Shown piece by piece: positions 47,131-55,884 of a DNA stretch of 64,000 nt. Position 1 is the first letter of the stretch. Each line of letters begins with the position of its first letter. Position numbers and translations under genes: made by a program. Under the pieces are notes generated by a model. That model made no database searches and was not told the origin of the DNA. It was given only the letters and a program-made list of their open reading frames with translations. The DNA lies in the NCBI RefSeq assembly GCF_008329905.1, contig NZ_CP032155.1, positions 4,960,001 to 5,024,000 on the forward strand. The letters are read 5' to 3'. Source of the stretch: Mycobacterium sp. ELW1 (GTDB lineage Bacteria; Actinomycetota; Actinomycetes; Mycobacteriales; Mycobacteriaceae).

Positions 47131-48348
47131 TCAAGCGGCGTCAATGTGGTGGGTGTTGAGCCAGTGGCGGTAGGTGGTGGCCAGGGTGTCGTGGCGTTGG
47201 AGTCCGCGTTCGAGTCGTGAGATGACGGTGGGCCAGACGCCGAGGTGTTGTGCGGCGCTGGTCAGGGTGATGTTTCGGGCTTGTCGGGTGGGTCTGAGGT
47301 CGCTGTAGTCATCGATTGGGCAGGGTGCGGTGAGGTGTTTGAACATCTCGCGGGCGATGGCGCGTTTGAGTAGGCGCAGGACGTCTTTTTTGGATCTGCC
47401 GGCGGCGAGTTGGCGGGCGGCGTAGGTGCGGGTGTGTTCGTCGTGAGACCAGCGGACCAGCGCGATGCGGTGCAGGGCGTTGTTGGCGGCTCGGTCTCCG
47501 CCGCGGGAGAGCCGGTGGCGGGTGGTTTTGCCGGAGGAGGCCGGGATAGGGGCCACCCCGGCGAGGCGGGCGAAGGCGGCCTCGGAGCGCAGTCGGTCGG
47601 TGTTGGCGCCGGCGGTGATCAGCAACTGGGCGGCGGTGTCGGGACCTACCCCGAAGGCGGCGCGTAGCGCGGGGTTCAGGGCGCGGGTCATGGTGTCGAG
47701 TTGGGTGGTCAGCTCGCCGATTTGGCGCTCGAGGAACTCGATGCGCTGGGCCAGGGCTTTGCAGGCGGTGAGGACCGCGTTAGTGGTCGGGTCGTGGTGG
47801 GCGGTGGGCCGGCAGCGCGCTAACGCCTGCACCAGCCGCAAGGTTGTCGGGTAGCGGCGGTAGCGCTCGCGCAGGTCAGCCGGTGCGGTGACGAGCAGGT
47901 CTTTGATCTGCTGGATGGCTGCGCTGCGGGCTTTGATGCCGCCACGGCGGGCGATCAGGAGGGCTTTGAGCGCACCGGTGGTGCGGTCTTTGGGAACTGC
48001 TAGACCGTGACCGGATAGCACCGCGCGGGCGGCACTGTAGGCATCCAACGGGTCGGACTTGCCGTGACGGCGCCGAGCGCCGCGGTCGGGCCGATTGACT
48101 TCGACGACGTGAATATCGTTGTCCTGCAACGCTTGGGTGAACCCGGCGCCGTAGCTGCTGGTGCCCTCCACCCCGGCAATGAACACCTCCCCGAAGCTTC
48201 GGGCCCAGGTGATCGCGACGTAGTAGCCGGTCGGGTTGGTCCTGAATTCGGCATCGCCGAGGGGTTGACCGCTATCGGTCAGTGCTGCGAGGTGAATGGT
48301 GTCGAGATGGGTATCGACGCCGATGACGACGCGGCGTGGGGATGTCAC
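47131..48348 (-). CDS. IS110-family transposase with C-terminal HTH
   Basis: A 405-residue recombinase. The N-terminal RuvC-like DEDD domain is marked by VIGVDTHLD (Asp12), VEGTSSYGAG and GKSDPLDAYSAARAVL. The C-terminal Tnp20 domain carries the Ser region RLSRGGDRAANNAL near residue 281. Beyond it, residues about 350-405 look like an XRE-type helix-turn-helix (ITLTSAAQHLGVWPTVISRLERG). IS110 enzymes work with a bridge RNA that specifies donor and target DNA. No stop or frameshift is present, so it appears intact. Start GTG 48348. Confidence 0.9.
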   Translation of the reverse strand: MTSPRRVVIGVDTHLDTIHLAALTDSGQPLGDAEFRTNPTGYYVAITWARSFGEVFIAGVEGTSSYGAGFTQALQDNDIHVVEVNRPDRGARRRHGKSDPLDAYSAARAVLSGHGLAVPKDRTTGALKALLIARRGGIKARSAAIQQIKDLLVTAPADLRERYRRYPTTLRLVQALARCRPTAHHDPTTNAVLTACKALAQRIEFLERQIGELTTQLDTMTRALNPALRAAFGVGPDTAAQLLITAGANTDRLRSEAAFARLAGVAPIPASSGKTTRHRLSRGGDRAANNALHRIALVRWSHDEHTRTYAARQLAAGRSKKDVLRLLKRAIAREMFKHLTAPCPIDDYSDLRPTRQARNITLTSAAQHLGVWPTVISRLERGLQRHDTLATTYRHWLNTHHIDAA

Positions 48349-48540
48349 GATGGTGGGTGTCCTCTCCGTTTTGCGGCGGTGGGTGACAACCCGGCGGGAC
48401 GGGCAGACAAGACATTGACGAGGGAACTGTCCAGGCTCCTGATTAAGTCATGTCCGCCCCGCCGGGCTCTCGTTTGCGGTGCCTGACCGCACGGCGCTGG
48501 TGAGACAAATCAATTGGAAGACAACCCAACAGGGCATCAG
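48349..48540 (-). ncRNA. Candidate bridge-RNA region of the IS110 element
   Basis: The 192 bp upstream of the transposase (its transcript leader) contain no gene. They hold a long-range perfect 9-bp stem (48390-48398 with 48458-48466) extended by a further weaker pairing toward GACA/TGTC. It encloses about 59 nt of loop sequence. IS110-group elements encode their bridge RNA in this noncoding end, so position and structure agree. Boundaries and guide loops are not resolved. Confidence 0.4.
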
Positions 48541-48626
48541 TCGGACCACGAGTCATCACCAACGGCGAACGGCCAAGACCATCTCACCCGAACCCGTTTA
48601 ACAGAATCAATGTCGGTAGGCCGTCG

Positions 48627-48639
48627 TAGAATTCGAACA
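48627..48639 (+). promoter_or_regulatory. Predicted leaderless -10 of the HNH gene
   Basis: TAGAAT at 48627-48632 ends 7 nt before ATG 48639, with no Shine-Dalgarno sequence between them. Confidence 0.5.
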
Positions 48640-49997
48640 TGAGTTCGATCGACGGACTGCTGGATGCACTCGACAGTGTGGTCGAGTCGCTGGCCGAGGT
48701 CGATCTCGAGACGCTGGCTCCACCCCGGCGATTCGCGGTCCTGGCGCGGCTGGAAACCGCTCAGCGCATCCAGAGATCGATCTCGCTGTCCGGGGTGGCC
48801 ACCTTGGAGCAGTTCGAGGGGTGCCCGCCGGTGCCGATCGCGCTGGCTGATGTGGTGCGGATCAGTCCGCGGGAGGCCAAGCGGCGGATCCGGGATGCCG
48901 AGCAGTTGGCGCCGCGGCGAGCGTTGACGGGTGAGCCGCTGCCGCCGGTGTTGCCTGAGACGTCGAAGGCCTGGCATGCGGGTGAGTTGGATGGTGAGCA
49001 TCTGCGGGTGATCCAGAAGTTCTTCCGCGATCTGCCCGACCATGTGGCGCCGATCGACCGGGAGAAGGCCGAACGCACCTTGGCGCAGAAGGCCGCGGCG
49101 TTGCGCCCGGATCAGCTGGAGAAGGTCGCCCATCGGCTGGCGTTGCACCTGAATCCCGATGGCACGTTCTCCGATGAGGACCGGGCTCGCAAGCGCGGGT
49201 TCGTGTGGTGTGGCGGGCAACAGCTCGACGGCATGAGTGTGGGGCGGCTGGTCGCTGATCCTGAGTTGCGGTCGTTGGTCGACGCCTGGATGGCGAAGTT
49301 CGCCGCCCGCGGTATGTGCAATCCGGCCGACGAGACACCCACCACGACGCCGAGCGAGGAGGTGGTCGCGCGGGATGTTCGTAGCCATGGGCAGCGTCAG
49401 CACGATGCCCTGAAAGCGTTGGTGCGCGGGGCGCTGGGTGATCCGAAGTTCGGCCAGCACAACGGGTTGCCGGTGACGGTGATTGTCAGTGCCACGCTGC
49501 AGGACATCCAGAGCCGAACCGGGCACGGGGTCACCGCCAGCGGCGTGGTCATGTCGATCCCCGAGATCATTCGGCTAGGTGCGCACGCCTACCACTACCT
49601 CGCACTGTTCGACGGCCTCGACGGACGGGCGCTGTGGCTGGGGCGGACCAAACGCATAGCCTCCGCGGATCAGCGAATCATGTTGCACGGCAAAGACCGT
49701 GGCCGCACCCGACCCGGTTGTGACGCGCCGGGGTATCACAGCGGGGTGCACCACGCAGCCAGGGACTGGAAAAACGGCGGTAACACCGACATCGACGATC
49801 TCACGCTGGCCTGCCCACCGGACAATCAACTCGTCGAAACCGGCGGCTGGACCACCCGGAAACTATCCGATGGCAGCACCGAATGGATACCGCCGCCGGA
49901 CCTCCCGATGCTGCGCGGCGGCACCAACGACTACCACCATCCCGAGCGACTGCTGGGTGACGACCGGCCGCCCGACGGCGCGAACGACGCGGCCTAA
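48639..49997 (+). CDS. DUF222/HNH endonuclease (13E12 repeat family)
   Basis: A 452-residue protein of the multicopy mycobacterial 13E12 (REP) family. The N-terminal DUF222 helical domain spans about 10-300. The C-terminal HNH-like domain is at about 345-395, with the zinc-type Cys and the GCDAPGYHSGVHHAARDWKNGG core. The final HNH His is replaced in LACPPDNQLV, a variant seen in this family, so activity is uncertain. In M. tuberculosis REP13E12 copies serve as integration sites of prophage phiRv1. The 3' end overlaps the convergent ligD stop by 4 bp. It sits next to the IS110 element, which marks this spot as an accessory insertion zone. Confidence 0.88.
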   Translation: MSSIDGLLDALDSVVESLAEVDLETLAPPRRFAVLARLETAQRIQRSISLSGVATLEQFEGCPPVPIALADVVRISPREAKRRIRDAEQLAPRRALTGEPLPPVLPETSKAWHAGELDGEHLRVIQKFFRDLPDHVAPIDREKAERTLAQKAAALRPDQLEKVAHRLALHLNPDGTFSDEDRARKRGFVWCGGQQLDGMSVGRLVADPELRSLVDAWMAKFAARGMCNPADETPTTTPSEEVVARDVRSHGQRQHDALKALVRGALGDPKFGQHNGLPVTVIVSATLQDIQSRTGHGVTASGVVMSIPEIIRLGAHAYHYLALFDGLDGRALWLGRTKRIASADQRIMLHGKDRGRTRPGCDAPGYHSGVHHAARDWKNGGNTDIDDLTLACPPDNQLVETGGWTTRKLSDGSTEWIPPPDLPMLRGGTNDYHHPERLLGDDRPPDGANDAA

Positions 49998-52285
49998 CTC
50001 GGCGACTCCACCTCCACGTCGCCCGGCTCCTTGTCGGGCCGCAGTCCGCGCCAGCTCGGGTGCCGCAACCGGCCGTCGGAGGTCCACTCACCGAAGCGCA
50101 CCTCGCCGACCAGCTCGGGCCGCACATAGGTCACGCCCTTGGCATCCACTCTGGGAAGTGCTGTCGCGAAGGGTGATTCATCGGTGTGCAGCGGCGCCAG
50201 GATCTTCTTGAGTCGCGTCAGCTCCTTGTCGGAGAACCCGGTGCCCACCCGGCCGATGAATCGCAGCCCACCGTCGTCGGGGATGCCCAGCAGCAGCGCA
50301 CCGATACCGCTCGAGCGCCCGCCATTGCCCTCGCGCCACCCGCCGATCACAGCTTCCTGCGTATTCCAGTTCTTGTCCTTGATCCACGCCGCCGACCGCC
50401 GGCCCGGCTGATACGTCGAGTCCCACTTCTTGGCGACGACACCCTCCCACTTCTTCTTGCGGGAGAACTCCAGCGCTTCCGGACCGTCACCGTCGAGCAA
50501 CGGCGGCACGATGAGATCCGTTCCCTCGGCGAAGGTTTCGAGGATCTTGCGGCGGTCGCGGTACTTGGCCTTCAGCAGCGACCGCCCGTCGAGCCGCAGA
50601 ATGTCGAACGCCCAGAATTCGATCCGGGTGGCGCGCACCCGGTTCTGCATCTCGCCGAAGTTCGGCACCCCGTCAGCGTCGAGTGCCACGACCTCGCCGT
50701 CCAAGATGACATCGTGATCGGCGAGATCGGCTGCCAGCGCACGCAACTGGGGGTAGTCGGCGGTCAGGTCGCGCCCGCTGCGCGATTGCGCCCGGAGCTG
50801 TCCGTCGGCGATCTCGACCAGCAACCGATACCCGTCGAACTTGCCCTCGAATGCGTACTGCGCCGCGGTCAGCTTCTCCACCGACCCCAGCGTGGCCAGC
50901 ATCGGCGAGTAGTCCTGCAACCGGGGAGCCGGCTGTTCCTTCATCCGGTGCGCCAGCCATTGGTCGCCCTTGGTCTGAATCAGGGCATAGCGACCGGAGA
51001 TTCGTTGGCCGTGCAGATCGACGATCACCTCGCCGCCCTTCTCCGCGCCGGAGTCCCGGAACTTCTCGGCCTCATATGTCCCGGAATCCCAGATGATCAC
51101 CTTGCCGCCGCCGTACTCCCCCTTCGGGATCTCGCCCTCGAATGTCCCGTACTCGAGCGGGTGATCCTCGGTGTGTACGGCGAGGTGGTTGACCGCCGGG
51201 GTGTCGGGCAGATTCTTCGGTACCGCCCATGACACCAGCACGCCGTCGTGCTCCAGCCGGAAGTCGTAGTGCAGCCGCCGTGCATGGTGTTCCTGGATGA
51301 CGAACGTGTTGTTATTACCGACGGCAGGTGAAGCATGCGGCACCGGCTCGGGTGTCTTGGCCGAATCCCGCATGCTGCGATAGGTAGTCAGCCGATCTTC
51401 CCGCGGAACGTCGGCGTCCAGCCCGGCCAGCAGGTCGCCCTGCTCGGCGACCCGTGCCAGCACCTCGTGATACTCCAGGTGCCGCAGCGCGGGATCGCCG
51501 ATCTCCTCCCACGTGCGCGGGGCGGCCACCGTCGGAGTCTCGCGGCCGCGAAGCGAATACGGCGCGATCGTTGTCTTGGAGCCGTTGTTCTGACTCCAGT
51601 CCAGGAAGATCTTTCCGGCCCGCAGGCTCTTGGTCATCGTCGCGGTCACCAGCGTGGGCATGCTCTTCTCGAGCTGTTCGGCCACCCGGCGGGCCACCAC
51701 CACCGCCCCACTGCTGCTGACCGGATCGGCAAGCGGGGCATACAGATGCATTCCCTTGCTACCGCTGGTGAGCGGGTAGACCGTCAGCCCGATGTCGTCC
51801 ATCAGCTCGCGCACGGCGTTGGCCACCTCACCCAGCTGCGGCATGGTCACGCCTTCGCCTGGGTCGAGGTCGAACACCAAACGTGTTGCGGGACCGATCT
51901 TTCCGTCCGCGGTAAATCGCCACTGCGGTACATGGACTTCCAGCGAGGCCTGCTGCGCAATCCACGCCAACCCCGTCGGGGTTTCGATGATCGGGTAGGT
52001 GGTCTTGCCGGACCGGTGGTCCACCGTCGCGCGTTCGAGCCACCCCGGCGCCGAACTGGCCAGCTGCTTTTCGAAGAATGCGGGTTCGTCGACGCCGTTG
52101 GGCCAGCGCTTCCGGGTGACGGCCCGCCCTGCGATGTGGGGCAGCATCACGTCGGCGATCGTCGTGTAATACGAGAACACGTCGGCCTTGGTCGTGCCGG
52201 TGGCTGGGTAGAGCACCTTGTCCGCGTTGGTGAGCACGACGCGCGGTCCTCGCGTCGCCCCCGGCGGCCACACGTCATTCACCAT
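49994..52285 (-). CDS. ligD: Multifunctional NHEJ DNA ligase LigD (polymerase, phosphoesterase and ligase)
   Basis: A 763-residue LigD with all three domains in mycobacterial order. The polymerase/primase domain (about 10-290) has the catalytic Asp139 and Asp141 in VFDLDPGEG. The 3'-phosphoesterase domain (about 325-455) has HARRLHYDFRLEHDG and FEGEIPKGEYGGG. The ATP-dependent ligase domain (about 470-763) has the adenylated Lys near 482 in FEGKFDGYR, then VILDGEVVALD and the late WEGVVAKKWDS. It repairs double-strand breaks with Ku, encoded divergently 296 bp away with one small gene between. Confidence 0.97.
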   Translation of the reverse strand: MVNDVWPPGATRGPRVVLTNADKVLYPATGTTKADVFSYYTTIADVMLPHIAGRAVTRKRWPNGVDEPAFFEKQLASSAPGWLERATVDHRSGKTTYPIIETPTGLAWIAQQASLEVHVPQWRFTADGKIGPATRLVFDLDPGEGVTMPQLGEVANAVRELMDDIGLTVYPLTSGSKGMHLYAPLADPVSSSGAVVVARRVAEQLEKSMPTLVTATMTKSLRAGKIFLDWSQNNGSKTTIAPYSLRGRETPTVAAPRTWEEIGDPALRHLEYHEVLARVAEQGDLLAGLDADVPREDRLTTYRSMRDSAKTPEPVPHASPAVGNNNTFVIQEHHARRLHYDFRLEHDGVLVSWAVPKNLPDTPAVNHLAVHTEDHPLEYGTFEGEIPKGEYGGGKVIIWDSGTYEAEKFRDSGAEKGGEVIVDLHGQRISGRYALIQTKGDQWLAHRMKEQPAPRLQDYSPMLATLGSVEKLTAAQYAFEGKFDGYRLLVEIADGQLRAQSRSGRDLTADYPQLRALAADLADHDVILDGEVVALDADGVPNFGEMQNRVRATRIEFWAFDILRLDGRSLLKAKYRDRRKILETFAEGTDLIVPPLLDGDGPEALEFSRKKKWEGVVAKKWDSTYQPGRRSAAWIKDKNWNTQEAVIGGWREGNGGRSSGIGALLLGIPDDGGLRFIGRVGTGFSDKELTRLKKILAPLHTDESPFATALPRVDAKGVTYVRPELVGEVRFGEWTSDGRLRHPSWRGLRPDKEPGDVEVESPS

Positions 52286-52305
52286 CCCACGGTAGTACCC
52301 GCTGT

Positions 52306-52318
52306 TACCGTGGACCAG
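52306..52318 (+). promoter_or_regulatory. Predicted leaderless -10 of the small secreted protein gene
   Basis: TACCGT (52306-52311) ends 7 nt before GTG 52318. The ligD promoter must lie in the same 32-bp divergent gap. Confidence 0.45.
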
Positions 52319-52545
52319 TGATCAGGATGCTGGCGGCGGTGATGCTCATGCTCGTTGCGGTCCTGAGTGCGCCGCCCGCGAGCGCTGATCCCGAGGACCT
52401 GGTGCCGGTGTGCTCCGGCGACCAGACGCCGATGAACAACAACTGCCAGATTGCGTCCGGACAACGAGGTCTCATGAATGGCGCCCCCGGCGCCAACCCC
52501 GACACCCCGCTCGGGCTCACGCCGCTGAACGAACCCGCCATCTAG
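52318..52545 (+). CDS. Small secreted protein (75 aa)
   Basis: GTG 52318 opens a 75-residue protein with a typical signal peptide: a short Arg start, a hydrophobic Met/Leu/Val/Ala core and the cleavage site ASA near residue 23. The mature 52 residues contain two cysteines (CSGDQTPMNNNC) that could form a disulfide, then a Pro/Gly/Asn-rich tail. The pattern is found in several small mycobacterial secreted proteins of unknown role. It lies between ligD and ku but has its own promoter, and no link to DNA repair is evident. Confidence 0.7.
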   Translation: MIRMLAAVMLMLVAVLSAPPASADPEDLVPVCSGDQTPMNNNCQIASGQRGLMNGAPGANPDTPLGLTPLNEPAI

Positions 52546-52569
52546 CCTCGGTAACTCCGATCGGCCCTG

Positions 52570-52582
52570 CATACTGGACAGA
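52570..52582 (+). promoter_or_regulatory. Predicted leaderless -10 of ku
   Basis: CATACT at 52570-52575 (T1 missing, A2 and T6 present) ends 7 nt before ATG 52582. There is no Shine-Dalgarno sequence. Confidence 0.4.
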
Positions 52583-53487
52583 TGCGTTCCATCTGGAAAG
52601 GCTCGATCGCATTCGGTCTGGTGAACGTCCCTGTCAAGGTGTACAGCGCCACCGAAGACCACGATCTGAAGTTCCATCAGGTGCACGCCAAGGACAACGG
52701 CCGCATCCGCTACAAGCGGGTCTGCGAAGTGTGCGGTGAGGTCGTCGAATACCGCGACATCGCCAAGGCCTTCGAATCCGACGACGGCCAGACCGTGGTG
52801 ATCACCGACGAGGACATCGCCACGCTGCCGGAGGAACGCAGCCACGAGATCGAAGTGGTGGAGTTCGTGCCCGCCAGTGAGATCGACCCGTTGATGTACG
52901 ACCGCAGTTACTTCCTGGAGCCCGACGGGAAATCGTCGAAGTCCTATGTGCTGCTGGCCAAAACGCTGGCCGACACCGACCGGGTCGCCATCGTGCATTT
53001 CGCGCTGCGCAGCAAGACCCGGCTGGCGGCGCTGCGGGTCAAGGACTTCTCCAAGCGCGATGTGATGGTCATCCATACGCTGCTGTGGCCCGACGAGATC
53101 CGCGATCCCGACTTCCCGGTGCTCGACAAAGAGGTCGAGATCAAACCCGCTGAGCTGAAGATGGCCGGCCAGGTCGTCGAGTCGATGGCCGACGACTTCC
53201 GCCCCGACGAGTTCCGCGACACCTATCAGGAGCAGCTCCGGGAACTCGTCGCCGCCAAGCTCGAAGGTGGCGAGGCGTTCACCACCGAGGACCAGCCCGC
53301 CGAGCTCGACGAGACCGAGGACGTCTCCGACCTGCTCGCTAAGCTCGAGGCCAGCGTCAAACGCCGGCGCGGCGAGGCGGGAGACTCCGAGGACAAAGCG
53401 CCCGCGAAGAAGACACCTGCCAAGAAGGCCGCCAAGAAAGCACCGGCCAAGAAAGCCGCCAAGAAGGCGCCCGCCAAGAAGTCCTGA
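52582..53487 (+). CDS. ku: DNA end-binding protein Ku
   Basis: A 301-residue bacterial Ku. The Ku core (about 1-255) begins MRSIWKGSIAFGLVNVPVKVYSAT and includes VCEVCGEVVEYRDIAKAFE and EVVEFVPASEIDPL. The last 45 residues form a lysine-rich, low-complexity basic tail of KKxPAKKAAKK repeats, which in mycobacteria helps DNA binding and sliding. It recruits LigD for end joining. ATG 52582 leads straight into the family start. Confidence 0.96.
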   Translation: MRSIWKGSIAFGLVNVPVKVYSATEDHDLKFHQVHAKDNGRIRYKRVCEVCGEVVEYRDIAKAFESDDGQTVVITDEDIATLPEERSHEIEVVEFVPASEIDPLMYDRSYFLEPDGKSSKSYVLLAKTLADTDRVAIVHFALRSKTRLAALRVKDFSKRDVMVIHTLLWPDEIRDPDFPVLDKEVEIKPAELKMAGQVVESMADDFRPDEFRDTYQEQLRELVAAKLEGGEAFTTEDQPAELDETEDVSDLLAKLEASVKRRRGEAGDSEDKAPAKKTPAKKAAKKAPAKKAAKKAPAKKS

Positions 53488-53537
53488 CCCGTTCAGGATG
53501 TGAATTTTCTGCCGATTCTTCGAACTCGGCACCAAAG

Positions 53538-53551
53538 TAGAACGTGTTTCA
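53538..53551 (+). promoter_or_regulatory. KstR-type operator upstream of the SDR operon
   Basis: TAGAACGTGTTTCA matches all eight fixed positions of TNNAACNNGTTNNA. It lies 75 nt upstream of the SDR start codon and 50 nt past the ku stop. It is presumably within the promoter of the two-gene SDR unit. Confidence 0.6.
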
Positions 53552-53625
53552 GTTACGTTCCGAAAGGAGCGTCATCAACCGCAGCGGTCTTGTTACGGTG
53601 TTCGCCGACAAGGGAAGAGAGACAC

Positions 53626-54417
53626 GTGATACTCGACAAGTTCAGACTTGACGGTCAAGTTGCAGTGGTCACCGGCGCGGGCCGCGGCTTGGGCGCGGCG
53701 ATCGCCGTCGCATTCGCCGAAGTCGGCGCCGACGTCGTCATCGGCTCGCGCACCCAGTCCGAGTTGGAGTCGGTGGCCGAGCAGATCGAGGCCGTCGGCC
53801 GCCGCGCCCACATCGTCGTCGGCGACCTCGCCCACCCCGAGACCACAGCCGAGTTGGCCGGCAAGGCCGTCGAGGCGTTCGGCAAGCTCGACATCGTCGT
53901 CAACAACGTCGGCGGCACCATGCCCAACGCACTGCTGAACACGAGCGTCAAGGACATGAAGGACGCGTTCACGTTCAACGTCCTCACCGCGCACGCCCTC
54001 ACCCTCGCTGCCGTGCCGCTGATGATCGAGCACTCCGGCGGCGGCAACATCATCAACATCACCTCGACGATGGGCCGGCTGGCCGGGCGCGGGTTCGCCG
54101 CCTACAGCACGGCCAAGGCCGCCCTCGCGCACTACACCCGGCTGACGTCGCTGGACCTCTCCCCGAAGATCCGGGTCAACGCGATCGCACCGGGCTCGAT
54201 CCTGACGTCGGCGCTGGAGATCGTCGCCTCGAACGACGCGCTGCGCGACCCGATGGAGAAGGCGACGCCGATGAAACGACTCGGCGATCCGCTCGATATC
54301 GCCGCAGCCGCGGTCTATCTCGCCTCCCCGGCGGCCAGTTACCTGACCGGCAAGGTCATCGAGGTCGACGGCGGCCTCATCGTGCCGAACCTCGACCTTC
54401 CCATCCCAGACCTGTAA
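53626..54417 (+). CDS. Short-chain dehydrogenase/reductase (Rv0927c-like), KstR-type control
   Basis: A 263-residue classical SDR of the FabG-like subfamily: [14 protein letters not shown] near residues 15-28, NNVGG at about 92, the catalytic Ser in NITSTMGR near 142, and Tyr/Lys in [11 protein letters not shown] near 157. The C-terminal [13 protein letters not shown] is typical. The GTG at 53626 opens the family N-terminus and GGGAAGAGA is about 9 nt upstream. It is followed after 8 bp by the dapB-like gene. A KstR-type site upstream suggests it oxidises or reduces a sterol-derived or fatty acyl intermediate. Confidence 0.86.
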   Translation: MILDKFRLDGQVAVVTGAGRGLGAAIAVAFAEVGADVVIGSRTQSELESVAEQIEAVGRRAHIVVGDLAHPETTAELAGKAVEAFGKLDIVVNNVGGTMPNALLNTSVKDMKDAFTFNVLTAHALTLAAVPLMIEHSGGGNIINITSTMGRLAGRGFAAYSTAKAALAHYTRLTSLDLSPKIRVNAIAPGSILTSALEIVASNDALRDPMEKATPMKRLGDPLDIAAAAVYLASPAASYLTGKVIEVDGGLIVPNLDLPIPDL

Positions 54418-54425
54418 GGAGCACC

Positions 54426-55499
54426 ATGCCCATCCGCGTCGCACAAGTCGGCACCGGCAACGTCGGTATCCACGCGCTCAAGGGATTGATCGCCAATCCG
54501 GAGTTCGAGCTCACCGGGGTCTGGGTCTCCTCGGACTCCAAGGCGGGCAAGGACGCCGCCGAACTCGCCGGGCTCTCCGACGCCACCGGCGTCACCGCCA
54601 CCACCGATCTCGACGAGATATTGGCCGCCAAGCCGCAATGCGTGGTCTACAACGCGCTGGCCGACAACCGGCTGCCCGAGGCGCTCGAGGACTACCGCCG
54701 CATCCTGGCCGCCGGCGTCAACGTCGTCGGCAGCGGCCCGGTGTTCCTGCAGTGGCCCTGGGAGGTGATCCCCGAGGAGATGATCAAGCCACTGGAAGAT
54801 GCTGCCCAGCAAGGTAATTCGAGCCTCTTCGTGAACGGTATCGATCCCGGCTTCGCCAACGACCTAATTCCCCTGGCACTGGCAGGCACCTGCCAGAGCA
54901 TCGAGCAGATCCGGTGCATGGAGATCCTCGACTACGCCACCTACGACAGCGCCACCGTGATGTTCGACGTGATGGGCTTCGGCAAGCCACTCGACGACAT
55001 CCCGATGCTGCTGCAGCCCGGCGTGCTGAGCCTGGCCTGGGGTTCGGTGATCCGCCAGATCGCCGCCGGGCTCGGACTCGAACTCGACGGCATCGAGGAC
55101 ATGTACGTGCGCGAGCCCGCACCGGAGGACATCGAGATCGCCGCAGGCACCATTGCGAAAGGCACCGCGGCGGGACTGCGCTTCGAGGTGATCGGCTTGG
55201 TCGGCGGTGCTCCGGTGATCGTCGTCGAACACGTCACCCGACTGCGTGAGGACCTGTACCCGGAGTGGCCACAGCCGGCCCAGCCCGGCGGCAACTACCG
55301 CATCGAGATCACCGGCGAACCGTCGTACGCGGTGGACGTGTGCCTGGGATCGCCGAACGGCGACCACAACCACGCCGGACTGGTGGCCACCGCCATGCGA
55401 CTCGTCAACGCCATACCCGCAGTGGTGGCCGCACCGGCGGGCATCCGCACCACGATCGACTTGCCGCTCGTCACTGGCAAAGGGCTGTACGCTCCCTAG
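54426..55499 (+). CDS. Dihydrodipicolinate reductase-like NAD(P)-binding protein (Rv0926c-like)
   Basis: A 357-residue Rossmann-fold protein. The nucleotide motif VGTGNVGIHALKGLI is at residues 8-22. The C-terminal catalytic-type domain contains IDPGFANDLIPLAL near 140 and MEILDYATYDSATVMFDVMGF near 165. It belongs to a family annotated as DapB-like or 2,4-diaminopentanoate dehydrogenase-like, not to true DapB, since the lysine-pathway signature is absent. AAGGAG precedes ATG 54426. It shares the SDR promoter and should be under the same control. The substrate is unknown. Confidence 0.82.
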   Translation: MPIRVAQVGTGNVGIHALKGLIANPEFELTGVWVSSDSKAGKDAAELAGLSDATGVTATTDLDEILAAKPQCVVYNALADNRLPEALEDYRRILAAGVNVVGSGPVFLQWPWEVIPEEMIKPLEDAAQQGNSSLFVNGIDPGFANDLIPLALAGTCQSIEQIRCMEILDYATYDSATVMFDVMGFGKPLDDIPMLLQPGVLSLAWGSVIRQIAAGLGLELDGIEDMYVREPAPEDIEIAAGTIAKGTAAGLRFEVIGLVGGAPVIVVEHVTRLREDLYPEWPQPAQPGGNYRIEITGEPSYAVDVCLGSPNGDHNHAGLVATAMRLVNAIPAVVAAPAGIRTTIDLPLVTGKGLYAP

Positions 55500-55527
55500 G
55501 TAGGGAACTGCCAGGAAGGGAATATCG

Positions 55528-55854
55528 ATGCGGCAAAGGCTCCGCTATGTGTTTCCGATCATCATCGCGGCCGGTGCGGCCGCCGGTGCGCTCGCGCCGG
55601 TGGCAGTTGCCGACACGACGCTGATCAACCCGACGATTCCCAGCTGTGTGGACACCGGCGGCAGCACCGTCATCGGTGGCCAGACCACAGAGTGCGCTAC
55701 CCCCGGCAACGTCGAGCTCAACTCGACCCCGGAAGTTCCGGAGGATTTCGCCTACCCCTGGGGTGACGAGTTCTACGGTCCTGCATTGATCTTCGGCGGC
55801 CCCGGCCCGGTCAACAACGGCGGCGGCGGAGGCCATGGCGGCGGAGGCCGCTAA
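55528..55854 (+). CDS. Small secreted Cys-pair protein A (108 aa)
   Basis: A 108-residue protein with a signal peptide (basic RQRLRY start, hydrophobic core, cleavage near VAVADT, residue 29). The mature part has CVDTGGSTVIGGQTTECATPGN, two cysteines in the pattern C-x-D-T-G-x-S-T...C-x-T-P-G, then a Pro/Tyr-rich segment and a Gly/His tail. The same Cys pattern recurs in the next gene, so the two are paralogues. GGAAGGGAA lies upstream of ATG 55528. Function unknown; a small disulfide-bonded envelope or exported protein is likely. Confidence 0.7.
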   Translation: MRQRLRYVFPIIIAAGAAAGALAPVAVADTTLINPTIPSCVDTGGSTVIGGQTTECATPGNVELNSTPEVPEDFAYPWGDEFYGPALIFGGPGPVNNGGGGGHGGGGR

Positions 55855-55884
55855 CAGATCGCACGGCCATACAAGGAGGCCACC

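Larger units (their letters stand above)
47106..48540 (-). mobile_element. IS110-family insertion sequence (about 1.43 kb, ends tentative)
   Basis: The transposase gene at 47131-48348 fixes the identity. Outside it, a 7-bp inverted repeat (CTGATGC at 47106-47112 and GCATCAG at 48534-48540) brackets a length of 1435 bp, normal for this family, and is my best guess for the ends. CTCCTA/TAGGAG at 47112-47130 forms a hairpin just past the transposase stop. The other end holds a long structured noncoding segment. It is inserted between rnhA and the HNH gene. Confidence 0.55.
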
